Shown here piece by piece: positions 49,417 through 57,364 of a DNA stretch of 64,000 nt. The stretch covers positions 896,501-960,500 of the forward strand of contig NZ_OY787459.1 in NCBI RefSeq assembly GCF_963678865.1. Reading direction: 5' to 3'. Below the pieces are notes generated by a model, which was not told the DNA's origin, did no database searches, and saw only the letters and a list, made by a program, of their open reading frames with translations. A program made the translations under genes and the position numbers. Origin of the DNA: Maridesulfovibrio sp. Its GTDB lineage: Bacteria > Desulfobacterota > Desulfovibrionia > Desulfovibrionales > Desulfovibrionaceae. Position 1 is the stretch's first letter. The number at the start of each line of letters is the position of its first letter.

Positions 49417-50043
49417 ATGTTTGAGTCAATTTACCCGCTGATAGATTCTATGCTTATCGCACCTTACCGCATCGGTCTGCCCACTGTTGCGGCTTTCTGG
49501 TTCGGTACTGCCCTCATGGCTTTATGGTGTACCATCGCCGGGGAACTCAGCATGAGCCTCATTTATATCTGGAACCGGGAATACTACACTGACTTGAACC
49601 GCAAAATGACCCGCATGCACAATATTTCCGTGGAAGCGGTCCGCCATAAAGAAAAAGACACTTTCAAATCCGCCAATAAATGGGCCAATGAATATTTCGG
49701 AAAAGTTTTCTTTTCCCACGCCGCGCTTTTCGCTGTCTCGCTCTGGCCCGTACCCTTTGCCATGGGCTGGATGCAATCACGCTTTGCCGGGATCGACATA
49801 CATACCGTACCATTTACCAAATTTTCTCTCGGCTATTCCTTTGTTTTTATTTCTGCCTATATTATTGTACGCTATGGCTTTTCTAAGCTAAGATCATACA
49901 TACCTGTACTCAAAAAAATTGACGACCTGAGAGCGGAAGACGCCCAAAAAGCCGGAGAAATGACTTCATGGAATGAACTGGCGCAGGCCCCTGTTGCAAA
50001 GGAGACTGCAGCTACCGGGGCCGGGCTTGAAAGCAAGGCCTGA
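49417..50043 (+). CDS. Membrane protein of unknown function in the TauE-kinase operon
   Basis: 208 residues with three or four transmembrane helices (IGLPTVAAFWFGTALMALWC near 20-40, VFFSHAALFAVSLWPVPFAM near 105-125, LGYSFVFISAYIIVRYGF near 143-160). A basic loop with NREYYTDLNRKMTRMHNISVEA lies between the first two. I do not recognise the family with certainty; it is not a TauE-type protein. It lies 115 nt after the exporter and 48 nt before the PhnD-like gene. The ribosome site is weak. Confidence 0.55.
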   Translation: MFESIYPLIDSMLIAPYRIGLPTVAAFWFGTALMALWCTIAGELSMSLIYIWNREYYTDLNRKMTRMHNISVEAVRHKEKDTFKSANKWANEYFGKVFFSHAALFAVSLWPVPFAMGWMQSRFAGIDIHTVPFTKFSLGYSFVFISAYIIVRYGFSKLRSYIPVLKKIDDLRAEDAQKAGEMTSWNELAQAPVAKETAATGAGLESKA

Positions 50044-50091
50044 TGCCCGGGAGACATTCTCCGGCCCCCTTTCTCTCTCTGCGGAGAATTC

Positions 50092-51045
50092 ATGTTCAAG
50101 CTCAGATACACTCTCCCGGCAGTTTTGTTGCTTGCCGGAGCCGCAATCTATTTCTTCGGTTCGCAGCCGGAAGAAAGAATCGTGCGTGTAGATATGTCTA
50201 TTCGCGAAGAAATCCGCGTTCCCGAACCCAGACCGGCCATCACTTACGCCTATCTGCCTCAATATTCACATAAAGTTTCCTACCTCCGCCACAACAGGCT
50301 TATAGAATACCTTTCCCGAGAGTCGGGTTTTTCCATCCGTCAGGTATTTCCCGATACCTTCGAAGAACACCGCCGTATGGTGGAAAACGGAGAAATCGAC
50401 ATTTCTTTTTCCAATCCCATGACCTACGTGGAAATAGCCAGAAGCGGAGCACGTGCATTCGCACGTATCATCGAACCTTCCGGCAGTCCCACTTTCAGGG
50501 GACAGATCATAACCCGCAAGGACAACCGGTCCATTACAAGATTAGAAGACTGCATTGGGAAAACATGGATCGCAGTGGACCCCCTCTCAGCAGGAGGCTA
50601 CCTTTTTCCGCTGGGGCTTTTCCTCAAGCACGGAATCCAAAAATCAGACTTCAAGGAGATTTCGTTTGCTCCCGGACCGGGGGGAAAACAGGAAAAAGCG
50701 GTACTGGCAGTTTACGCAGGTAAATATGATTTTGCATCCATAAGAGAAGGCACACTCAATGTTGTGCGCGACAAAATCAATATTGATAAGATAAAAATAA
50801 TAGCTGAAACCGAGCCATATCCCGGCTGGGTCTATGCGGCACGCAAAGGACTTTCGCCCAAAGTGGTCAATAAAATCAAATACTGCATGTTCGCAATGTC
50901 CATGGACAACCCGCAGCAGGCCTCCATTCTCTATCAAGCCGGTATGAGAGGCATAATTCCTGCGGAAGACAAGGATTATGATTCTGTACGGGAATTGACC
51001 GAAAAGCTGGGCCTGAATGTTGAAGAACAGGGGGGAACAAAATGA
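50092..51045 (+). CDS. PhnD-like periplasmic binding protein
   Basis: 317 residues. An N-terminal hydrophobic helix (LPAVLLLAGAAIYFFG) serves as signal or membrane anchor. The rest is a phosphate/phosphite/phosphonate-binding fold of the PhnD type: YAYLPQYSHKVSYLRHNRLIEYL, MVENGEIDISFSNPMTYVEI, GSPTFRGQIITRKD, IGKTWIAVDPLSAGGYLFPL. No ABC permease or ATPase is adjacent; the next gene is a histidine kinase whose start overlaps this stop by 4 nt. The protein therefore probably presents an oxyanion ligand to that kinase rather than to a transporter. Confidence 0.82.
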   Translation: MFKLRYTLPAVLLLAGAAIYFFGSQPEERIVRVDMSIREEIRVPEPRPAITYAYLPQYSHKVSYLRHNRLIEYLSRESGFSIRQVFPDTFEEHRRMVENGEIDISFSNPMTYVEIARSGARAFARIIEPSGSPTFRGQIITRKDNRSITRLEDCIGKTWIAVDPLSAGGYLFPLGLFLKHGIQKSDFKEISFAPGPGGKQEKAVLAVYAGKYDFASIREGTLNVVRDKINIDKIKIIAETEPYPGWVYAARKGLSPKVVNKIKYCMFAMSMDNPQQASILYQAGMRGIIPAEDKDYDSVRELTEKLGLNVEEQGGTK

Positions 51046-52979
51046 TGGATATTTTTTCCCGTTTAAAATTCAGGACCAAAATAAACTTGGGCATTACCCT
51101 AATTGTAGCCTTCACCTCATTGATTATTGCCATCTTCGTTATTCGCATGTCTTCAGATGCACTCATTGAGCAATCACGCAAGAGAGGTGAAGTTCTGGCC
51201 GGGAATCTAGCCATGCGTGCAGAAAACCCTTTGCTTTCCGTAGACCTGCTCAATCTTGGTTCAATGGTCAACGAACTGAAAAAGGCTGACAATGAAATTG
51301 AATATGCCTTCATCATGGATGACCGGCAGCGGGTACTCGCCAATACTTTCAGTGACGGATTTCCCGTACAATTGAAAGACGCCAATAAAAGCTCTGGAAA
51401 CGTCATCGGCGTAGTCATCATAGATACCGGGAAAAAACGTATTTTCGATTTTGCGGCCCCCATACTCCTTGGAGATAAAAAACTGGGCATGGTTCGCATC
51501 GGCCTTTCCAGATCAGGAATACATGCTGTGGTGCAAAACCTTATTTTCGCCATTATGGTACTGACCGGAGCTGTCCTGCTGATGGCAGTGCTCATTTCCA
51601 CCCAGTTCGCCCGGCAACTCACTCTCAGGCTCGGTTCTCTTCAGAAACACGCCGAAGATATTGTTGCCACCCATCTGGGACCAGGACTGCGCAAGGAACA
51701 GGAAAAAAAGGAAGGAATTACCGACAAATTCAAACGGGCAATATCCCATCCCCCCAAAGGAGATGAGATCGAAGAACTGACCGAAACCTTCGACGCAATG
51801 GCCATGAGTCTTGCCTGCCACATTGAAGACCTGCAGATAACCGAAGCCGACCTGACCCGGCAAAAGGAACTGCTTAAAACAATTATTAATGTATCCCCGG
51901 ATTTTGTTTCCCTGCAGGGTCCCCAGCTGACCTATCTTGCGGTGAACAAAACATATGCGGAACACCTTGGACGCAGTGAAGAAGAAATCCTCGGCCTTAC
52001 TGACGAAGAAATCTATCCGGGAGAGGTCGCTGCAGCACGCATGGAGGAAGCCAAGATGGTCCTTAAAACCGGCCATCCGGTAAATAAAGAAACCCGTGAA
52101 CCGGAAACAGAAGACTATCCGCCGCGCTGGTTTCACACCATCCGCGTCCCGGTTCATGGGCAAAAAAACAACATCATAGGAGTGCTTTCCACTTCACGCG
52201 AGATAACTGAAATCAAGAGCTATCAGGCCCAGTTGATTCAATCCCAGAAAATGGAATCCATTGGTAAACTGGCTGGTGGTGTGGCTCATGAAATCAACAC
52301 ACCGCTGGGAATCATCCTCGGTTACTCCCAACTGTTGCAGGAAGACCTTGATCCGGAAAACCAGATTGCCAAAGATCTGGGCATTATCGAGAAACAGACC
52401 AGAGTATGCCGCAAAATAGTGGCCGACCTGCTCGGATTTTCCCGTCAGACCGAAAGTGAAAAGATCACCATGTGCTTCAACAACTCCATTCTGGAAGTGG
52501 TGCAGTTGGTCAGTCACACATTCAAACTGGAACAGGTCCGGATAATAACGGAACTTGATGACCGCTTCCCCATAATCCACGGGGACCCGGAAAAGCTGAA
52601 GCAGGTCTGGCTGAACCTGCTTTCCAATGCGCTGGAAGCGATTAATGATAAGGGCATCATACATATCTCCACGCAACTGGATACAGACTCCATGACCATT
52701 ACCGCCATCTTTTCCGATACCGGACACGGGGTTGAGCCTAAAAATCTCAACACCATCTTTGATCCTTTCTACTCCACCAAACCGGTGGGCAAGGGAACAG
52801 GACTCGGGCTTTCGGTCTCTTTCGGTATCATCAAAGATCACGGAGGAACTATTGAAGCGCTAAGCCCGTTGCCCCGCAGTTTACGCAATAAACTTAAACT
52901 CCCGGAAAAATCAGGTCCGGGCACTTTGTTTAAGGTAATCTTACCTCTTGATGAACTTTCGGACGAAGATCAGACTTAG
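51042..52979 (+). CDS. Membrane sensor histidine kinase with PAS domain
   Basis: 645 residues. Two membrane helices at about 15-35 (LGITLIVAFTSLIIAIFVI) and 165-186 flank a periplasmic domain. A HAMP-like linker and coiled coil follow, then a PAS domain at about 280-395 (IINVSPDFVSLQGPQLTYLAVNKTYAEHLG). The dimerisation domain has the phosphoacceptor His near 416 in GGVAHEINTPLGIILGYSQLL. The ATPase has N box LLSNALEAINDKG and G boxes SDTGHGVEP and GKGTGLGLSVSFGI. No response regulator gene lies next to it in the window. It overlaps the PhnD-like gene by 4 nt and is likely its signalling partner. Confidence 0.9.
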   Translation: MMDIFSRLKFRTKINLGITLIVAFTSLIIAIFVIRMSSDALIEQSRKRGEVLAGNLAMRAENPLLSVDLLNLGSMVNELKKADNEIEYAFIMDDRQRVLANTFSDGFPVQLKDANKSSGNVIGVVIIDTGKKRIFDFAAPILLGDKKLGMVRIGLSRSGIHAVVQNLIFAIMVLTGAVLLMAVLISTQFARQLTLRLGSLQKHAEDIVATHLGPGLRKEQEKKEGITDKFKRAISHPPKGDEIEELTETFDAMAMSLACHIEDLQITEADLTRQKELLKTIINVSPDFVSLQGPQLTYLAVNKTYAEHLGRSEEEILGLTDEEIYPGEVAAARMEEAKMVLKTGHPVNKETREPETEDYPPRWFHTIRVPVHGQKNNIIGVLSTSREITEIKSYQAQLIQSQKMESIGKLAGGVAHEINTPLGIILGYSQLLQEDLDPENQIAKDLGIIEKQTRVCRKIVADLLGFSRQTESEKITMCFNNSILEVVQLVSHTFKLEQVRIITELDDRFPIIHGDPEKLKQVWLNLLSNALEAINDKGIIHISTQLDTDSMTITAIFSDTGHGVEPKNLNTIFDPFYSTKPVGKGTGLGLSVSFGIIKDHGGTIEALSPLPRSLRNKLKLPEKSGPGTLFKVILPLDELSDEDQT

Positions 52980-53018
52980 GCTTCCTTTATGGTCATCTCT
53001 TCGATATAATGCATCATT

Positions 53019-54965
53019 ATGAAATTTAGACATGTTTTCAGTCATTGGACATATGAGACCTTCCCTCCGGGAAGGCTGCTCAGGCGCAGGTACAATTCTT
53101 TCAAAAAACTCATGGAGCTTGAGGAAGAATGCCTTAAATCCATTTCGCATATAGAAGATATAGGATTCGGGCAGACTGTCACCGACTGGGCCTATGTGGA
53201 AAAACAGGCAGCAAACCTCGGCATTAATATCCGGACCATGCTGGAGCATCTTCAGGACATGAATCCGGTGCGGTTCATGGATATCATGGACTATTACAAC
53301 AAGATCAATTTTTACGTACGCATGGCTGTAACCGTGCCTGATCCTGAGATTTCAAAACCGTTCACCTTTACTCTTGATGATGCGATAGACTATGAATTCA
53401 AGGCCGGTGCCTGCGCCGCCGACCTTGCGAGGTTAAAAAAGTCAGGAGTTCCGGTTCTGGACGGCATGGTCATAGGTTCCGATGTTTATAATTATTTCAT
53501 AGAAGCCAACAACCTGCGCATATCTATTGATGAAATCCTTGAAGCAGCGGTATCCACTAACATTTCAGAACTGAACCAGATTTCGCGCACCATCATCGAC
53601 CGCTTCATGCAGGGGAAAATGCCGGAATCAATCGCCAATGAGATTGAAATTGCGGCTCTTGAAACCTCGCGAGGCAGTGGCAGCCTTACCTTGACCGCAT
53701 CTTCCACCCCGGAAGGAAGCCTCTACGCCCTGCCCGAAAGCTGGTGTACTATCGGCCCTGTTCCGGTCCAGAATATTATTGAGGCATGGAAAAAAGCGGT
53801 CACCTGCAAATTTTCTGCGGAATCAATTAAAGCCCGCATTGAATCCGGTTACGCCGACCGCGAAAGCCCGTCTTCGGTGATAATCCAGCCGGTTAAAGAT
53901 CTCCACGATTCAGGTATGCTTGAAACCCTGCATAAATCATCAGACCTTCCCCCAAAAGACCGGGAGCATGGCTGTTCAGCTGTTTTCAGTAACAATTCGA
54001 CTACGCCGTACCTGATTTCAAGACGTGAACAACAACGCATCCTCTCCAAACCGGACAAGGCCCAACTCTCAGCCCATTCTGCAAAAAGTATCGCCAGCAT
54101 GGGCAGAAAGGCTGAAGATCTCTTCAAAACGCCTCAAAAATGCCACTGGGTAACAGACCGGCGCAACCGGGTCATGATCACTTCAGTACGCTCCTACCCT
54201 TTTAAAGGAGAAAAAGAGACTGTGCGTATCAAGCAGGCCCTTTCATATATCGCCAGCCTGAATATCTCTCCGCGCAATACTGAAATGTTCCTGCCGGAAA
54301 AAAGCCGCTCCATGTACGATCTGGTGCGCTTTGCCAATGAAAAAGGAATTGAGGAAATGTTCTCGCTGGTCAGCAAAAAAGGACTCGGCATTGACGGAGC
54401 CAAGCAGCTGAAAGCACGCCAGCCCATATCTGTAACGGTACTCAACCTTGCGGATGGATTATTCTCCACGGCTGCGGGGAAAATGGATATTTCACCGGAC
54501 GACATCAAATCCGCCCCCATGTGGGCGCTCTGGTTCGGCCTTGGCGCAGACCGTTCTGGCTGGGACGGGGACAAGAGTATCGAAGGATACGCCATTCTTT
54601 CCCGGACATATATGAATATCACCCTGAAATCGGAAAAGGACCTTACCGAGGTAGACGCTGTCTGCGATCCAGACCCAAAAACCAACCATATCCATTTCCG
54701 CTTCAAGGGCGGCAAAGGAACACCTGCCCAGCGCATAGAACGGATCAGGTTCATTAAAACAACACTGGAATCACAAGGGTTCAGCACCACTCATCAGGGA
54801 GATATGATAGAAGGGGTACTCAGAAAAGGTATGGAACCGGAAATCCAGAAACTGCTGGCAACAACAGGCCACCTCATTGCCTACATTGCAACCCACCACC
54901 CGGTTGTGGCAGAGAATGAAGATGCGGATCAGATTGCAGCAAAATTTATTTCCGGACTTGGCTAA
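53019..54965 (+). CDS. PPDK/PEP-synthase-like protein with degraded catalytic motifs
   Basis: 648 residues. An N-terminal 100-residue extension precedes a PEP/pyruvate-binding domain: KAGACAADLARLKKSGVPVLDG, MVIGSDVYNYFIEAN, and later HWVTDRRNRVMITSVRSYPF, which corresponds to the segment closing the ATP-binding domain. The Arg-Ser-Ser motif that binds ATP in true dikinases is replaced by LTLTASSTPEGS. There is no swivelling phospho-His domain with a TSHAAIVAR motif. The C-terminal third (GYAILSRTYMNITLKSE, ending in a helical cap) is that of the PPDK-like proteins of deltaproteobacteria. It is probably a non-enzymatic relative. No clear ribosome site precedes the ATG. Confidence 0.65.
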   Translation: MKFRHVFSHWTYETFPPGRLLRRRYNSFKKLMELEEECLKSISHIEDIGFGQTVTDWAYVEKQAANLGINIRTMLEHLQDMNPVRFMDIMDYYNKINFYVRMAVTVPDPEISKPFTFTLDDAIDYEFKAGACAADLARLKKSGVPVLDGMVIGSDVYNYFIEANNLRISIDEILEAAVSTNISELNQISRTIIDRFMQGKMPESIANEIEIAALETSRGSGSLTLTASSTPEGSLYALPESWCTIGPVPVQNIIEAWKKAVTCKFSAESIKARIESGYADRESPSSVIIQPVKDLHDSGMLETLHKSSDLPPKDREHGCSAVFSNNSTTPYLISRREQQRILSKPDKAQLSAHSAKSIASMGRKAEDLFKTPQKCHWVTDRRNRVMITSVRSYPFKGEKETVRIKQALSYIASLNISPRNTEMFLPEKSRSMYDLVRFANEKGIEEMFSLVSKKGLGIDGAKQLKARQPISVTVLNLADGLFSTAAGKMDISPDDIKSAPMWALWFGLGADRSGWDGDKSIEGYAILSRTYMNITLKSEKDLTEVDAVCDPDPKTNHIHFRFKGGKGTPAQRIERIRFIKTTLESQGFSTTHQGDMIEGVLRKGMEPEIQKLLATTGHLIAYIATHHPVVAENEDADQIAAKFISGLG

Positions 54966-54975
54966 TAACTGCTCG

Positions 54976-55719
54976 TCAGCTCTTCGCCTGTGATTTCTTA
55001 TGAATCTGAACCAGAAAATGGACCAGCTTAGCCTCAATTTCACGATCATCAACATATTCGATGATCATTCCCTTGGCTTCTTCAAGCTCATACTCTTCTA
55101 AAAGTTCCCGCAAACGCATACGCAATTGGGCTTTTTCACGCTTGATCTGCAAATCCTCCAGAATATCAGTAACATAGTCAAAGTCCTTTTTAGCAAGGGC
55201 CTTCCTGAAGCTGGTACGCACAAAATGGGAATAGAAACGGCCCGAAATACCGGAAAGCAGTGTACCCAGCCAGACACCTATAACCAGCGTCACCAGATCT
55301 GCTGCTCTTTCCTTGGCAATGTTGACCCATTCCGTAATATCCCGGTCTTTGAGCAAATCCTGAGTCTTGCGCATTTCCAGGACCATGCGCTTGGCTGCGG
55401 GGTTATTTTTGTTGATATCCAAAGCCTTGCGGAATTGGGCTTCAGCCTGTCCCAGATCTCCCATCTTAAAATAAGCCCGCCCGAGCAGGCTGTAGAGCCA
55501 GTCCGAGCGGGGATGATCATTTAAACTCTGTTCAAGGCTGGAGATCGCAAGTTCATAATCTCCACGGTCAATCAACTCCTGCCCCATTCTGCCGCAGGAA
55601 ACCTCGGAACGAAGTGCCGTAGACGCAGACATGTTCGCCCGGCACTCAATAATACCAACCATCACCGTTAGAGTGAGAACAACACAAATCAGCCAGATAA
55701 TTCTCTCTGTTCTATTCAT
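54976..55719 (-). CDS. Membrane-anchored TPR protein
   Basis: 247 residues from the ATG at 55719 (AAGG upstream; a TTG one codon earlier is also in frame). A signal anchor is at 5-27 (IIWLICVVLTLTVMVGIIEC). Two TPR units at about 46-112 (GQELIDRGDYELAISSLEQSL, LGRAYFKMGDLGQAEAQFRKAL) lie in the periplasm. A second helix at about 138-158 (ADLVTLVIGVWLGTLLSG) brings the basic, helical C-terminal part to the other side. It is last in the minus-strand envelope cluster, 17 nt after the SpoIID gene. It may tie the cluster's outer parts to the inner membrane. Confidence 0.7.
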   Translation of the reverse strand: MNRTERIIWLICVVLTLTVMVGIIECRANMSASTALRSEVSCGRMGQELIDRGDYELAISSLEQSLNDHPRSDWLYSLLGRAYFKMGDLGQAEAQFRKALDINKNNPAAKRMVLEMRKTQDLLKDRDITEWVNIAKERAADLVTLVIGVWLGTLLSGISGRFYSHFVRTSFRKALAKKDFDYVTDILEDLQIKREKAQLRMRLRELLEEYELEEAKGMIIEYVDDREIEAKLVHFLVQIHKKSQAKS

Positions 55720-55735
55720 CAAAGGCCTTGTTTAT

Positions 55736-57364
55736 CTACCACAGCTGCTTGATGCTGCTGCCGGGATAATAGAATTTCAAAATGTGATCGTACTTCTTGG
55801 ATTTACCAAGCTCCGCAGCTCCCCATTGCGAATAGCCTACACCGTGACCCCAACCACGTCCTTTAAATGTATAATAATCTCCGTTCTTGTCAATTCTAAG
55901 AAGGATATCCGGCAATTTCAAAACACGGGAACTGCCTAATGTGGTCCGGGTCCGTAAATCGCGGTAACCGGACTTATACTTGATACGCACCTTGACAATC
56001 CTGCCGGACGGTCCTTTTTCCAAAGCGGTAATGGAACTGATACCGGGCACGGAAATACCAATCTTCTTCAGCTTGGACTCTATATCTTTTTTGCTGTACT
56101 TTTTGGACCAGGAAGCCATCTTACCCTTCAGGCTGGCCGGGTCTTCATGGGCTACAAGATAAGCCTTGCCCGCACCGAAAATAGCCTTGGCATCAGCAGT
56201 GAATCCGCCGCTGTTGGCAGTGTACTGCGAAAGGATCGGCTTATCCTTATACAAAAGCACATGGCCTGCGGTCTGTTTAACCGCCTGATCAGTGCGTTTA
56301 TCCTCGCGGTCAACTCCGGCATACATCTGGTCATAAGTATCTGCGTAGACATCATAAAACAGATGGGTACGGTGCATCTTCTGATAATAGGCATAAGTCC
56401 GTGCAGCAACGGCCTGAGCCTTCAACGCTTCGGCAGGCCATGAGGCATAAGACTCTGCAGGAACCACTGAACGAAGGTAATCTTCTATCTCGACAAGATT
56501 AAGGATCAGCAGCTTGCCTTTGCGAATACTTACATTGATAATCCCGCGAACCGTCTTGGTTTCGGACCCGTAACTAACCTTAAGCGCGCCTTTGGATTTA
56601 AATTTTATCCTTGTCGCAGTTACGATCCTGCCATCAAGTGTCAAATTATTTCCGGACATACCGACCTTGTACTTGCGTCCACAGCCCAGATCATCAGTGC
56701 ATATTTTGTCTTTGCCTGATCCGGTGGTCACAGTCATGGAAGAAACCTTCCGACTCAAACAAACTCGCAGAGTCGGTTCTTTACCTATCTTTTCAGGAAT
56801 TTTCTCTCCGGTTTTTTCATCCGGCTTCTGAACTGGTTTTTGGTCGGTTTTTTGATCAGGCTTTTGCTCCTGCTCTACCGGCATGGAAGAAATCACAGCC
56901 TCAGCCTGAAATCTAAATTTACCTGTGGGGAAATAGTGAAGATACTGCCGGAACACGGATTTAGCCCGGTCATACCTGCCCATCTGATAATAAAGAAAGC
57001 CAAGACGATAAAGCGCGGTATCACTGTAATCCGGATAATTGCGTCCTACCATACGGTAAAGATCGGCGGCTTTTTCCGGGGCATCAAGAAAGGTGGATAG
57101 GACCATAGCCTTCCCGAACATGGCATTGACCCTTGTCTTAGCCACCGGAGAATAATCGATAGCAGTGTCATACTGTTCGAGGGCTTCAAAATATTTACCA
57201 ATATCAATAAGGTAACTGGCATAGTTTATATGCCACTGGGCCTGAGCCTGATCCTCCAGTTCAACGGGAGAATAATCACGGGCCTGTGAACCCACAGGAA
57301 TCATAAATACCAGAACCAACACCGGAAGAATAAATTTATATATCATCTTAAACTTATTTTTCAT
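55736..57364 (-). CDS. SpoIID/LytB-domain protein with N-terminal TPR
   Basis: 542 residues. A signal peptide covers 1-28 (ILPVLVLVFMIPVGSQA). TPR-like units follow at about 40-155 (SYLIDIGKYFEALEQYDTAIDY, LYRLGFLYYQMGRYDRAKSVF). A Lys/Pro/Gln-rich linker leads to the SpoIID domain (about 195-540) with EDYLRSVVPAESYASWPAEALKAQAVAARTYAYYQ split over residues 290-325, QMYAGVDREDK, and the GWGHGVGYSQWGAAEL end. SpoIID enzymes are lytic transglycosylases acting on denuded glycan. Outside spore formers they are used in wall or envelope remodelling. The SD GAGGAG lies 8 nt before the ATG, which overlaps the upstream stop by 11 nt. Confidence 0.85.
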   Translation of the reverse strand: MKNKFKMIYKFILPVLVLVFMIPVGSQARDYSPVELEDQAQAQWHINYASYLIDIGKYFEALEQYDTAIDYSPVAKTRVNAMFGKAMVLSTFLDAPEKAADLYRMVGRNYPDYSDTALYRLGFLYYQMGRYDRAKSVFRQYLHYFPTGKFRFQAEAVISSMPVEQEQKPDQKTDQKPVQKPDEKTGEKIPEKIGKEPTLRVCLSRKVSSMTVTTGSGKDKICTDDLGCGRKYKVGMSGNNLTLDGRIVTATRIKFKSKGALKVSYGSETKTVRGIINVSIRKGKLLILNLVEIEDYLRSVVPAESYASWPAEALKAQAVAARTYAYYQKMHRTHLFYDVYADTYDQMYAGVDREDKRTDQAVKQTAGHVLLYKDKPILSQYTANSGGFTADAKAIFGAGKAYLVAHEDPASLKGKMASWSKKYSKKDIESKLKKIGISVPGISSITALEKGPSGRIVKVRIKYKSGYRDLRTRTTLGSSRVLKLPDILLRIDKNGDYYTFKGRGWGHGVGYSQWGAAELGKSKKYDHILKFYYPGSSIKQLW

